Assembly: GCA_903813345.2 (NCBI GenBank)
Contig: CAIIXF020000008.1
Coordinates: 11,869,278-11,933,277, forward strand
DNA: 64,000 nucleotides
Source: Owenia fusiformis
Lineage: Eukaryota; Annelida; Polychaeta; Sabellida; Oweniidae
Direction: 5' to 3'
Numbering within the stretch: position 1 is the first letter of the stretch; every line of letters starts with the position of its first letter. The notes beneath the pieces are model-generated. The model did not search any database. It saw only the letters and a program-made list of their open reading frames with translations, and had not been told where the DNA came from. Made by a program: the position numbers and the translations under genes. Positions 11,430-22,570 of the stretch are shown here, in pieces.

Positions 11430-11780
11430 TATACTAATTGGCTCGAGCCTTTTTGACACCTTCAATGACACCTCAATAACATTGAAGCCTCAGCCAGATT
11501 TGCTCTACGGCGAGCGTACGGCGGCCGTAGCTTCGGAGAATCGATATAGAGTTCAATATTTAATGCTGGATATTTCTCAAAATTTTGAGAAGCTACGGTC
11601 GCCGTACGGCTGCCGTAGAACAAATGTGACGGAGGCATACGTTATAGTAAGATAGGCTTCAATAACACCTAATTCAGAGTAAGGCATAGTAATATTTGCT
11701 TAAATATCTCATTTAGATTTAGTTAGATTGGCTTCAATTATACCTCATTTAGAGTAAAACATAATACGATTTGTTTTAGA
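11430..11780. repeat. 42-bp minisatellite, right copy, interrupted
   Basis: Degenerate units of the minisatellite at 2560-3120 (GGCTTCAATAACACC, GGCTTCAATTATACCTCA and similar), split by a small GC-rich foldback at 11488-11636. Confidence 0.7.
11488..11636. mobile_element. small GC-rich foldback MITE of the GTCACATTTG type
   Basis: GCCTCAGCCAGATTTGCTC at the left is mirrored by GAACAAATGTGACGGAGGC at the right. Arms contain GTACGGCGGCCGTAG and CGCCGTACGGCTGCCGTAG. No clean TTA duplication can be read, so the left end has probably decayed. Confidence 0.65.
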
Positions 11781-11782
11781 GT

Positions 11783-12520
11783 AATCAATTTTGCATATTC
11801 TGCCTTGAAATTACAGAATTATTTAGTTGATTCAATGTGAAATTTGTTGTAAAAGTTTGACGATAATCTATATTGAGTCGAAAACTACAGTTCTATACAA
11901 AACATGCTCTAAGTACGTGGACACCTCTCCTCTCTATGCGCAATTGAATTCAGCGAACAAAGTTGTTGATGATCCTCCTACACACATCAACATGGATGGC
12001 ACTAATTTTTAGAGTTATTGGCCCACTGAGATCAACAAATTGTCAGTCAGCAAACACATTGTCTTTGAGATATCCTCACAGATAAAAATCTGGGGGATTG
12101 AGATCTGGTGAATGAGCTGCCAATGTTTTACGTTCTGCGGCTGATGAACTGACCACACAAGCATTGCCTAAGCCATTCAACACATTATTTGCAGTGTAGA
12201 GGTGGCGCCGTCTTGTTGAAACAATTGGCTATCTCTTTGAATACCCCTTCTGGTGCCTAGTGATCTCCAAAGCTTAGTGAGAACTTAAATATAATGGTAC
12301 TTGTGATAGCACGTCCCCAGTCTTCTTCATATCAATCGATGATTCCATGTTTGCTCATTGCCACGGGCAACGCGTTTTCAGAATGCAATGGATGCTGTCA
12401 CGCTTTATCAGGAGGATGGATAGTAAGCCCCAGTAGAAGCTGTTTTTGAAATAAACTTGTCCATTCAAAAATGTGTATGTAGGAGGGTCATCAATGGTAG
12501 TTTGTTCGCCGGATGCAATT
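11783..12520 (-). mobile_element. mariner-type element, left part of an interrupted copy
   Basis: Clearly homologous to the mariner at 41662-42560. Its long inverted terminus runs to 12520, where it is cut by the 11.9-kb insertion; the missing part continues at 24449. The transposase is broken by frameshifts and stops. Confidence 0.75.
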
Positions 12521-13510
12521 AACAGGATCTTAAGAGGTTCTGGACAAATCATTTGATTCTGGACTTGTCATATTTTTTTTTCAACGAAATCACATCCAAG
12601 GGTTGAATTTTTATTAGCTATTTAGAGAGTGAGTCCTGCCTAGTATTAATTTCAATAAAAAAGTTAAAATATAACCCTATTTGAGAGTCAATCTAATACT
12701 TACATTACATTGATAAATTAAGGCAAATCCTGAAATATTTTTAAAGTGCGTTTTTTAATGAAATATTATCCAGCAAGTATTTAAATGAAACGGTCTTATT
12801 TAAATACAAATCATAACATGATATTTTTCATGAAACATTTTTCAATGAAATTCAATTGAAGGGTCAAGATAAAACGAGCTAATTTAGGTGAAAACCCTTA
12901 CATGATGATGTGTTTTCATAACTTCTTTCATAAAATTCCATCAAGGGGTGAAGATAAAATGATCGAATTTAAGTGATTTAAGGATCACGAGAATATGTTT
13001 TCTTTGATATTTTCTATGAAATCCCATCCAATGGTCAAGGTAAAATTTTGATTTTGATTTTGATTTGGTCACGTGTTCGAAAGATCCATATAAGGCCCCT
13101 AGAACCATATAGGAACGTCATTTTGAATGTCACGTGATAGATCCATATAAGGCTTTTAGAACAATTTATGGAAAGATGAAGGGAAGCCCCTGACACCTGT
13201 TTCACGATTTTTATGCACTTCATTATTGTACCGAAGTTTGCCGATTCGATTCGTCGTATTTCGGAATCCTGGTGACAATTTTATACTCCATTGGAGTATT
13301 TTTGACCTACTTCTTATGACGGAAATTCCCGAACCTTGTTCGGATTAATCCGGATTTTCTGACCTACCTTATCTACCGAGATTTCACGAGTTAACATTCG
13401 TCTCATTCCGGAATCCTGGTGACAATTTTATACTCCATTGGAGTATTTTTGATCTACTTTTTCTGGATTTTGCCCTACTTATTATATCTTGACAACAAGC
13501 AAATCAAAAA

Positions 13511-13590
13511 GTTCGACATGAACGGGTCTCGATCAACTAACCTAGACTATGGAAGCCAGGCACGCTAACCATTAGGCCAACGAGCTACCG
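13511..13590 (-). other. tRNA-like module A, left arm
   Basis: Mirror copy of the module at 23381-23460, read on the minus strand. Confidence 0.45.
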
Positions 13591-13696
13591 ATATGAAAGA
13601 AAAAAAGTATTATATATTTATACCGAGCGTCAATTCAAAATGATCCTCACTTTTGTCTCCACTTAAATACGACTCGTCAGTTGTATCCAGAATAGT

Positions 13697-13765
13697 AGAA
13701 CGCCTATGTCGCTAGTGAATAACCAAGTCTCAGGTGAGTGGTTCGTATCCCTCCGTGATATACTA
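13697..13765 (+). other. tRNA-like module B, left arm
   Basis: A box A-like word (GTCGCTAGTGAATAA) is followed ~30 bases later by a good box B (GGTTCGTATCCC), the layout of an internal RNA polymerase III promoter. The mirror copy is at 23206-23274 (minus). Acceptor-stem pairing is not convincing, so this is a SINE-like or pseudo-tRNA sequence rather than a functional tRNA. Confidence 0.45.
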
Positions 13766-13904
13766 TTTTTGTTTTATTAAATACGACAGAAAGGAGCAAG
13801 GTGTAGGTTGAAAACAAGACGTTAGTTTGTTTCAAAACAGTTTGGAAACATTAATCTCTGATAATTTAAGCTTTTCCACTCCTGAAGGGCCTCTAGATCT
13901 ATGA

Positions 13905-15072
13905 AATTCAATAATCCACTCAGTAAAAATACGATTTCTCTGCAACCTGATGTCCAATCAAGATCATTCAAATATATATGTGTTCCTGACACGTTTGGGC
14001 GTCCGGGAATAAAATTGCTTGTGAAAACTACAGGTATTTACAAAAGTGTTCCAGAGACCCTTATCTACTTGGCTAAGGTTTTATTTGAAGATACATTGCC
14101 TTATTAGCAGGTAGAGGGGCATACAGAACACAGAAGCAAATGCTATGTTGAAAATTTTCTATATTTCAATTTGAACCTGTGTTTACATGTCACGTAGGCC
14201 AGTGTTTTATATGGGGATTATATGTACTTTCCTTGTTTACATGAACGTAAATCATTACATGAAATCTGCATTCTACTGGGTTTAATCTGGGTTTGTATTG
14301 TCTTATTGGGGCTTTTCGACTTTAAGGTCTCATGGAAGTTAACAGGAAGTGACAAAACAAGAAATGACAAAGCCATGCTGGATTTTGAAAATTTTTTGAA
14401 CCAAGATAACAGAGTTCTGTTTGGACCTCCAGTCAGTTTAACTAGTTCCACATATCATTTACATGACCAGGAACACAGTTGAAATGGTCAGAATGACCAT
14501 AAACATGATAGAATAACCTTTTCAGCCCTCTGAAAATGTGACTAAAAAATAGCTAAGAGTAGGTGCTCAGGAAAGGTCACCGAACAGAATATTTTGACTT
14601 TTTCAGAAAATGTGCCCAATATATTGCTCTAAATGATACAATTCAAAAAAAATTGATATCATTCTTAGAAAAAGAAAAAATTGAAAAAAACTGAATTGAA
14701 AATCGATCTATTTTCCTTTTTACTACAGCCATTATTGTTTCAGACGATTTTTTAAAATTTCAAAGATTGTGTCATTTAGAGCAATATATTGGACACATAT
14801 TCTGAAAAAATCATGAGACCTTAAAACAAACCCTACCTAAATGGATTGTGTCTCGGGAACGTTTTTGTAAATAGTTATTATAAACAATTCTGAAAGAATA
14901 TCACATATTTTTGTCTTCCCGATTTCAGTCATGAATTACGTCAATTTCTCGTGCAAACATTGGGTAGACGTTGTCATAACCGGATGCCCGAACGTGTCAG
15001 GAACATATAGATACTCGAATGATGTTGATTGAACATCAGGGTTGAGAGAAATCGTAATTTTACTGAGTGGCT
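13905..15072. repeat. 1.2-kb imperfect hairpin (foldback element)
   Basis: CCACTCAGTAAAAATACGAT..CCTGATGTCCAATC at 13916 onward is complementary to GATTGAACATCAGG..ATCGTAATTTTACTGAGTGG ending near 15072; an inner pair, AATATATTGCTCTAAATGA, sits at ~14618 and ~14775. A motif just outside (ACTCGTCAGTTGTATCCAG) occurs at both ~13671 and ~15114. The 86-codon open frame at 14222-14482 lies in the arm and is not called a gene. Confidence 0.7.
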
Positions 15073-15500
15073 TCACGAAAAAATAAGCAGCACTTTAGGC
15101 CACCTAAATACAACTCGTCAGTTGTATCCAGTTGGAATCCCAGCGTAATGTTTTTAATTATATGGTTGTGCTTTGATTTTACGCTGAAAACATTTATAAC
15201 TACGTCAACTTTATATTAAAACATTTATTATCTTTTCAGTTGTATTAAAATGTAAAATATGATATATGTCAGCTATTGCTTTCTGGAGAACAGTCAAGGT
15301 TTAAATTTGGTACAATGAATCGGACACTCATGTAAATCGACATGGTTATAACAATGAACTCAATGCAGTAAATTAGTTATTTCTATGAATCACAGCGGGA
15401 TTGGTTTCATTTTATATGATTGCCAACTCTGGCGGTTTTTTTGTAAATGCTTTTGACCGCTGTAAATGTGAAACTGATACAGTATTATTCAATTGTTTTA

Positions 15501-15613
15501 TGTCTTGGTCACATTTGCTCCGATTTTCACTACGGCGCCCGGCCGATTGAGTATTGTGTTCAGAAATGTATTCAATTTTGAACAAAATACTCGCAGCAAA
15601 TGTGATCCAGGCA
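15501..15613. mobile_element. 113-bp TTA-flanked MITE
   Basis: TTA at 15498-15500 and 15614-15616. Ends are TGTCTTGGTCACATTTGC and GCAAATGTGATCCAGGCA; GC-rich words (GGCGCCCGGCCGAT) lie inside. It is a minimal member of the same family as the larger neighbour. Confidence 0.75.
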
Positions 15614-16346
15614 TTACACAGCGGTATTTCGAACATACTATTGTTGCTTATGCCTTGGTCACATAGGCTCCGATTTTTACTACGGCGCCCGGCCGATGAG
15701 TATTTTGTTCAAAATCGGCCGGCGAGCCCGGGCATCGTACGGGCGCCGGGCGATGATCGCCACTCATCGGCCGATTTTTAGACATCGTACGGGCGCCGGC
15801 AGAGTTTTATCGCGGAGATAAAAGTTGCCGATGTCTTGGCGATTTTTTCTCAACCAAACTCATCGGTACCTACCCGGCCGTGTCCCGTCCGGTCATCGTA
15901 CGATTATCTTACGGCGCCCGGTGGCATCGCACGGTCATCTTGGGATTTTGCGTGCTGATTTGTTTGATAAATCTTAATAATGATTACTTATAAAGTGATA
16001 TAGATGTTTTAAAAATAATGAGGTAAGGAATTATTATTACTGCACACTGTCAGATATTTTTTATAAAACATAAATGGAACGATTAGGCTTACTGTAAAAC
16101 AATGACACACATTTGAATGGCTGGGTGGGTGGGTTGATCTAGTCGTTCTTATATTGACATTAATCGTGTATGTCTGTCATACACATTGAATAGAGTGATA
16201 CATTTTTATGCGTATATTCACTCATGCATACTAGTATACCATTACAAATCATTTATTTAAAAAATCTTCTGAATGTTTATGTGAGTACAGTATTTTCAAG
16301 GGTCACAATTTTAATACGAAAGTTCACTGTCTCAATTACAGTTAAT

Positions 16347-17207
16347 ATGCCAAAGGCTAATGGCCTAGTCACATAGCCCGGCCGATGAGGTTACGATGAG
16401 CCAGCGATGCAATTTTCACCGAACTCGGCCGAACACCGGCCGGACACCGGCCGGACATCCGTGGCGTTTGTTGCTTAAAACCGCATCGGTGGTAGCTCGG
16501 TGAAATTTTAACTTCGGAGTTAAATTTCACCGGGCTCTCACCGAGCTCCCTCATCATGTCATCGCAGCCCCAGTATCGGCCGGTGTCCCGTGCATCTGAG
16601 ACAACCAGAGGACGAGGTTTTTTAACGGACAGCGGCCGAGCTCCGACCGAGCTCCGGCCGATGTGGGACAGAGCATCGGCCGGTCACTGTTCAAAGCCCG
16701 TTAACAACCCGGCCGGCGATCGCACGGTGTCCTGTTACCTGCTCGGGTACCGGCCGTATTCCTTCCGATGTCCGGCCGACCTCCGGCCGGTAGTTGCTGC
16801 CACATCGGCAGAAAAAAACTACCATTTTGAGACAGACTCCGTACGGTCACCGGCCGGTGTTCGGTCGGTCGCCTGAAGATGTCTGGACGGAGTCCGTTCA
16901 CGTCACCGAGCTCTGCTTCCGATGAGGAGAGCTCGGTGGCACCAAAAAAATCCACCGAGCTCTACCGATGCCGGACATCGGCCGGGCTATGTGACTAGGC
17001 CATAAGGATAGAGGGGATAAGGCCAATGGGCCATATATGAGGAAGGCCTTGGAAAGACAGTTGGAAAAAGACAATAACAATGCTAGTGAGCTGGTGGATG
17101 ATGAAGATTTAGATGTGTCTAGGGAAGAGGGTATTGCACACGATACCGTGCGATGTCTTTCAGATTCAATTGATTGCGGGCGCCGTACGATGCCTGTACT
17201 TATGTGA
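16347..17207 (+). pseudogene. exon-like reading frame in the foldback core, split by the nested element
   Basis: ATG at 16347 opens a frame that meets the nested element at 16361. Skipping that element and one TAA copy, the frame continues in phase from 17006 to TGA at 17205-17207, 72 codons in all. The N-terminus is basic (MPKAKDRGDKANG), followed by KALERQLEKDNNN and an acidic run ELVDDEDLDVSREEG; the last ~17 codons are already arm sequence. It is preceded by TCAATTACAG, which could be a splice acceptor. It looks like a captured exon or a remnant of an element-encoded protein; no family is recognised. Confidence 0.5.
16361..17002. mobile_element. nested TAA-flanked GC-rich foldback element
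   Basis: TAA at 16358-16360 and 17003-17005; termini TGGCCTAGTCACATAGCCCG and its complement are near-perfect. Interior words are CACCGGCCGG, CATCGGCCGG and CACCGAGCTC. It lies inside the core of the 15651-17321 element. Its cleaner termini suggest a more recent insertion. Confidence 0.85.
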
Positions 17208-17539
17208 CCATACTCACGATTAGATCAAGACATCGGTGAAAAGTCACCGGCGCCCGGTCGATTTAGAAATCGGCCGATGACTACTCATCGGCCGGCGCCC
17301 GGCGGCTATGTGACCTAGGCATTAACCACGACATAGCCAATTTTAAAATCATACTCCTTATTTAAATCCAAGTAAACGATCAATGTCTAGGTATTTGGCG
17401 TTTGATGATACTATGGCCCTTGGCGAATTATGATTAGATGAACCGAGCTCAACATTAATGTTTCTTGTACAAGGTCATCCCAAGGTCTAAGATAAATATT
17501 TAGGTATTTTACGTTTCAAGACCTTTGGACAAATTCGAT

Positions 17540-20500
17540 TTTTCGGTTCATTATACATTTATTTCAATCATATTGCAGTCAAAAGAGTTACACAGGTCGC
17601 TGCCTAGCGCAATGTGCATTACAGGCTAGCGTTTTGAAATGAATATAAATTAAATTGATTTAATTAATTGAGTGAGTTATACATATAAATGTGCTAACTA
17701 GTAGCCTACACCTAATGGTGAAAAGTAAATCAAAATAAAATAGGTTAGGTTAAGCTAAGAATAAAATCAACGAACCTTCCTTTTAGTTGAGAATCTTGTT
17801 GAATTGAGAATGAATTTTTGAAAATTAAAAATTCAATTTTGTCTTGTCCACTGAGATGGGTCTCAAGGTTTTGCTGCTCAAGGGTTTCTTCAAGGTTTTT
17901 CCTTTGTGTTGAATGGCGCTTACATTGCAGAATCAGGTGTTTAGGGGTTGCACTCTTACCACAGACACATAGATTAGTTGTGTTGGGAAAATTATGAGCA
18001 AACTTTTGTGACTCAAAATAGAGTCCGCATCTAATTCTGTTTAAGGTAATTTCTTGTTTTCGAGAAAGATTGAGTTTAGAAGTTGTATTGAAGTCATTAA
18101 ACTTTGAAGATTTCTTTTTGATTTTACTTTTGAACAAAGAGATGGTGGGAGTAGACCTCTCTTCTAGTGATAACTTATTCCATTCAGAGATCAATCTTAG
18201 CACTGGTCCATTAATTAGTCGTGCACTTGATTTAACCGGTATTTGGAAAGGTCTATGGGTTCTGAGAACCCTTCTTTGCTCAGATTTATAATGGTCAAAA
18301 CATTCAACAATATAATCGGGTGCCATATTTCTACAAATTTTAAACATAATAATGAGATTTTTGTCTCTCCTTCTGGACTCAAGTGGTTTCCACTTCAGGC
18401 AATCAAGAGTTTTAAGAGTACTTGATCCATGTAATGCCCCAGAGCAGCTGAGTGCTGCTCTATAGTGCAATCTGTCTAGTTTTATCAAATTTTGAGCTGT
18501 GCTTGAGCCATAGATTGAACTACAATAGTCCAGGTGTGGTAAAATAAAGGAGTTATATATAAGTTCAAGGTACCTAGATTTTAATTTATAAGATAGTGAT
18601 TTCAGTGGATTGAGTTGTTTTTGCACCTTGCTGGCAAGTTCACTTATATGTACATCAAATTTTAAGCGGTGGTCAAAAGTGAATCCCAGGTGTTTATGGG
18701 AAGTTTTGTATGGGATTTCAACACCTTCAAAGAATAAGGGCATAATGTCAAAATTATTAATATTCTTGGGTTGGAATATCATGTGAGCACTTTTTGATGC
18801 TTTAAATTGTAAATGCCATTTAATAGACCACTGTTCAATTATGTTCAGATCATGTTGCAGGTCAAAGGTTTGGTTATCATCGATATTGAAAGAGGCATAG
18901 GCTGACGTGTCGTCCGCATAAATATAACATTCTGATCTGAGGTTGTCAGGAAGATCGTTTATGTAGATGAGAAATAGGAGTGGCCCAAGGACAGATCCCT
19001 GAGGTACTCCTGTGTTAATGTATCCGATATTTGAAAAGTTCGATTTTACATCATCAACTGTTACACAGATTTTTCTTTCTGAGAGGTAGGATTTAAGAAG
19101 TGTTAGGGTCATACCAGAAATTCCGTAAGATTCTAGTTTATGGAGAAGTAGAGAGTGCGGAACAGAATCAAACGCAGAACTGATATCAAGGAAACAGGCA
19201 TTTACACATTTCCCTTTTTCGAATTCATTCAAAATAAAGTCAATGATAGCCGTAATTTGGAGTTCAGTATTATGACCAGCTAAGAATCCGGATTGTTTTG
19301 CAAAGAGTAGTTTGTTTCTAAAAATATGCTCGGTAATTTGAGAGTGGACAACTGTCTCCAGGATTTTTGAAAATCCTTGAAGTAAAGTTATAGGTCTATA
19401 ATTTTCAATAGCTGATCTGTCGGTTTTTTTGAAGATGGGGATGGTGTTGCCTTCCTTCCATATAGTTGGAAATTCTCCAGTCTTGAAGATAAGATTAAAG
19501 AGGTCAGCAAGCTTAACTGATAGTGATGGGGAAGCTAATTTGATCATATCATTGGTTACATTATCTAAGCCAGCTGCTTTATTCTTTTTTAGTGATTTAA
19601 TAATAAGGTCAAGGTCTTCTGATGATGTGCTTAAGTTATCCATTTTGATATGGGTTCTTTTATTAAATTGTGGGAGTGAATGGTCAAAATTGTGGTCAGT
19701 GTGATATTTTGATGTAAAAAAGGATAGAAACAAATTTGCCTTTTCAAGGCTTGTAGTTGCAAGTAGATTCCCAAAAATCAAAGAGGGAAATCCAGTATAG
19801 TATTTTCTATTTAAAAGTTTTTGAATGATTGCCCAGTATTTGTTGTTTCCATTATTTTCTGCCTCAAGGTTGTCACATATTTTGGAATGGTAATTTTCTT
19901 TTGCTTCAGTGATTTTATCTTTAACTTGCTGAGCTAAAAGTTTATAGTTATCATGGTCAATCTGCTTATTTGAATTTTTGAACCGTTCATAAAATTGTGA
20001 TTTTTTCCTAATCAGGTGTTTAATATCGTTATTTATCCAAGGTTGATCTTTTGAATTAAAGGTAGTTATTTTATTTGGAATGTTTTGTTCAAAGATGTTA
20101 AATACATCTCTAGTAAATGTTTCTGTTAATTGGTCAATATCATTGCATTCATTATGTCTTTGTTCAATGTTTATGTCAAATATTTGGCTGTTTATTCGCT
20201 CTATGTTAGACTGGTCATACTTCCAAATACGTTTTTGATGTTTAGAAGTTCCTAAAATTTTCATTGGAAATGTAAGTTCCAATGTTGAATGGTCAGTACA
20301 GCCTATTGGATGAGTCACTTTAGATTCCCTTATCAGATCAGGTGAATTAGTTATTGCTAGGTCAATACATGATCGTGATTGATTAGTTATTCTTGTGGCT
20401 TCATGGATAAGTTGAACAAGGTTACATTCCATCAAAATTTCATCAAGTCTTTCCCCATTTGAATCAGTTTGCCCCTTAGACCACCATTTTTTGTTCTTAG

Positions 20501-20700
20501 AGTTAAAATCCCCATTTATCAGTAGGTAATCACACTGGCATTTAGAGGCCTGCTTAAAAGTGTTTTCAGCGGTATCAAAAAATATCTTTTCTTGATTTTT
20601 ATCTAAATTTGGAGATTTGTAGTAAATCCCATATAAAATTTTAGTATTTTTATATTTAATCTCTACCCAAATGCAGTCTGTGGTATCTAGGTCGATTCAA
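17540..20700 (-). mobile_element. 5'-truncated APE/RT non-LTR retrotransposon (LINE)
   Basis: The minus-strand body begins within the endonuclease domain at ~20700 and ends with a 3' UTR whose tail, near 17545-17590, reads TATGATTGAAATAAATG. It has inserted within the interior of the 11.9-kb foldback element. The long uninterrupted frame implies a fairly young copy, dead through 5' truncation. Confidence 0.85.
17745..20696 (-). CDS. LINE ORF2-like protein, N-terminally truncated (endonuclease C-terminus + reverse transcriptase)
   Basis: The frame is open from 20696 (after TGA at 20699-20697) to the stop at 17745: 983 residues and no internal stop. Order: C-terminal part of an AP-endonuclease (LINGDFNSKNKKWW); reverse transcriptase with DISSAFDSVPH, GVPQGSVLGPLLFLIYIN and the catalytic YADD at about residue 590; then a C-terminal CxC..H..C knuckle (CVCGKSATPKHLILQC) near 905-925. 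RNase H is absent. The motif set fits the CR1/Jockey group; the exact clade needs a tree. The N-terminal endonuclease catalytic residues are missing, so the copy could not retrotranspose alone. Confidence 0.85.
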   Translation of the reverse strand: MDLDTTDCIWVEIKYKNTKILYGIYYKSPNLDKNQEKIFFDTAENTFKQASKCQCDYLLINGDFNSKNKKWWSKGQTDSNGERLDEILMECNLVQLIHEATRITNQSRSCIDLAITNSPDLIRESKVTHPIGCTDHSTLELTFPMKILGTSKHQKRIWKYDQSNIERINSQIFDINIEQRHNECNDIDQLTETFTRDVFNIFEQNIPNKITTFNSKDQPWINNDIKHLIRKKSQFYERFKNSNKQIDHDNYKLLAQQVKDKITEAKENYHSKICDNLEAENNGNNKYWAIIQKLLNRKYYTGFPSLIFGNLLATTSLEKANLFLSFFTSKYHTDHNFDHSLPQFNKRTHIKMDNLSTSSEDLDLIIKSLKKNKAAGLDNVTNDMIKLASPSLSVKLADLFNLIFKTGEFPTIWKEGNTIPIFKKTDRSAIENYRPITLLQGFSKILETVVHSQITEHIFRNKLLFAKQSGFLAGHNTELQITAIIDFILNEFEKGKCVNACFLDISSAFDSVPHSLLLHKLESYGISGMTLTLLKSYLSERKICVTVDDVKSNFSNIGYINTGVPQGSVLGPLLFLIYINDLPDNLRSECYIYADDTSAYASFNIDDNQTFDLQHDLNIIEQWSIKWHLQFKASKSAHMIFQPKNINNFDIMPLFFEGVEIPYKTSHKHLGFTFDHRLKFDVHISELASKVQKQLNPLKSLSYKLKSRYLELIYNSFILPHLDYCSSIYGSSTAQNLIKLDRLHYRAALSCSGALHGSSTLKTLDCLKWKPLESRRRDKNLIIMFKICRNMAPDYIVECFDHYKSEQRRVLRTHRPFQIPVKSSARLINGPVLRLISEWNKLSLEERSTPTISLFKSKIKKKSSKFNDFNTTSKLNLSRKQEITLNRIRCGLYFESQKFAHNFPNTTNLCVCGKSATPKHLILQCKRHSTQRKNLEETLEQQNLETHLSGQDKIEFLIFKNSFSIQQDSQLKGRFVDFILSLT

Positions 20701-20705
20701 CGATG

Positions 20706-21360
20706 TATTAAAGTTAAAATGTATACAGAGATAAAATAGGTTATCTCCTATCGTTTCCTTGTGTATACGTTTATGTCTCTGCGTAATAACGCAGATGCGA
20801 GCAGGTAGTTACCCATCTCACCACAAGGTGGCTCGTTCGGGTCAGATAGCATGGCGGGTATGGTAGAAAGTTCCCTTTAACTTAAAGTACATCTGTTTTC
20901 GTGGTTCAATTTTCATATCACCCTTAAAATGTATCTAATAGCAATGCAATTAAAATATGTCCAGTGAACGAAAATGCAATACAAGAATAGATATTTCACT
21001 TTTTGTGATTTTGTAACAATGGGGTTATTTTTTGTATATGTAACATGGTCATTTTCACATTTTATATTATTACTGTTCATATTAATCAATCCCTATTCAT
21101 CTCAATATAACAGGTCCCTAAGTAGGTTGTTTGCAGTTTTACTCTTTTAATACCATGTTCACTTTTCACCTTGAGTTATTCAACTATGTAAACTGTGTCA
21201 GTTTTATATATCTATTGTTCCCCTATATGGTCTTTCTCACTCACATGTAGCTGAGTTTGCATTGGGTGTTGGCTTGTCAGTAGTTGCTGTAAGAGTTCAT
21301 TTTGTACATTACAGAGCATTGTATTTTAAACATTGAAGTTTGAAATATACTATTTTATAT
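20706..21360. other. interior of the giant element, no feature identified
   Basis: AT-rich sequence between the LINE and the next inverted repeat. A more GC-rich 60-base patch at 20810-20870 has no recognised identity. Confidence 0.35.
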
Positions 21361-21464
21361 ATATTTTAATTTGAAGTTCGAGTTATTTTATTGCCACCCA
21401 CGGGCCTTCCACACGCCCATTTACATATAACGCTTTGAAACAACTTTAAAAAGTGAGCAATGTC

Positions 21465-22275
21465 AGTGTTGTGATAATAGAGAATTTTCGTTATAAGTTG
21501 TTTCAAAAACTTATACGTATACTTATAGTTTAAAGGGTCTTGTCGAACTAAGATCAATTCAAATTGATTTTCATAATCTGTACCAAGTGGGGCATAACTA
21601 TTCCCGATATAGTCAAGCTTCATCATCAACTAGGGACTGCGAATACAATGTCCTTTGCTAGTGTCAATTATGAACACGATAAACTAAATTCTAGTTGACG
21701 GGTCCTTGTAGTGTACGATAAACAAGACCCTTTAAAGTGAATCACTACACGAACGAGTCGATCATTTCAAAGTTCTCATGAAATTATAAGGTCAATTTTT
21801 AAGTTTTTACGTATAAAAGGGCCTTTATACGCAGATTATAAACTTACAGAGTTGGATCTCCGCATAGTATATGTGTGGACCTACTGACCAGAATGGCTTA
21901 TTAAAATTAATCGGCTGAATAGGCATAGTATCCAATCAAATAGCTCGACTCATTCATTAGCTGAACTAATTCTCCCTTCGTTATTTCTACAAGGTGATTC
22001 AAAACGATCATCTACAAAAAATATATTTGAGAGTAGATAAATCTGTAAAACCCGTGTGCTATATCAGCCTATTTGATTCTAGAAAACACATATGACACAA
22101 CTAAACATGCTTTACATCAAGGGGGTACGGATGGTATGCCATTGGCCCTTTTTATTACCGTCCTAGGAGATATTTCCCGACGAATTAGGAAATTATGAAA
22201 CACCTTGTTTATTGGGTTTATAAGTATAAGTATACGTATAAGTTTTTAAAAAACTTATAACGAAAATTCTCTAAT
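21465..22275. repeat. inverted repeat around TATACGTATAAG
   Basis: GAGAATTTTCGTTATAAGTT near 21479 is mirrored by AACTTATAACGAAAATTCTC near 22252. A second inverted pair, AAAGGGTCTTGT and ACAAGACCCTTT, lies between (21532 and 21724). A degenerate foldback element; no ORF of note. Confidence 0.6.
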
Positions 22276-22299
22276 AACGCCCCTCATACCTATTTATTA

Positions 22300-22570
22300 C
22301 AGGTCGTGTAGACCATTGTTGCCTGATTTATAGCAAAAACATTGACTTTTGCACGTTGATGATGATGATGATGATGCGCCTTTTATAATAGATCCCATAT
22401 CTTAGAAGCGTATCAGTTCAAAAAATACTAGAAGACCTTACATATTTTGCCATGCACTGCGCCTATTCATTTGGCAATTCAGTTGTAAATTTTATTTTGA
22501 AAAAAAAAAATCTTCCAAATTTGTTGAGTTTTCTTGCAGAAATCGCCTACATCCCCTCCATCCATTTTGT
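22300..22570. repeat. partial copy of the 7665-8479 foldback element
   Basis: Resembles the right arm of that element (GGTCGTGTAGACCATTGTTG, GCACGTTGATGATGATG, GCGCCTTTT, CCCCTCCATCC). A (GAT)n stretch has expanded within it. Confidence 0.6.

Larger units (their letters stand above)
12521..13860 (+). repeat. left inverted arm of the giant foldback element
   Basis: 1340 bp, near-identical reverse complement of 23111-24448; visible differences are scattered substitutions and 1-bp indels. The 62-codon open frame at 13035-13223 (minus), mirrored at 23748-23936 (plus), is shared only because the arms are copies. Confidence 0.9.
15651..17321. mobile_element. TTA-flanked GC-rich foldback element with a coding-like core
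   Basis: TTA at 15648-15650 and 17322-17324. Termini are TGCCTTGGTCACATAGGC and GGCTATGTGACCTAGGCA. Arms (about 15660-15955 and 17155-17315) are arrays of CATCGTACGGGCGCCGG, CATCGGCCGAT and similar palindromic words, much richer in GC than the surroundings. The AT-rich core carries an acidic open frame interrupted by a second element of the same type at 16361-17002. Confidence 0.8.

Noticed and set aside
13035-13223. 62-codon frame duplicated at 23748-23936
   Set aside because: Conserved only because it lies in the copied arms of the giant foldback; contains low-complexity IKIKIKI.
14222-14482. 86-codon frame with a hydrophobic stretch
   Set aside because: Lies inside the 13905-15072 hairpin and overlaps an equally long frame on the other strand.
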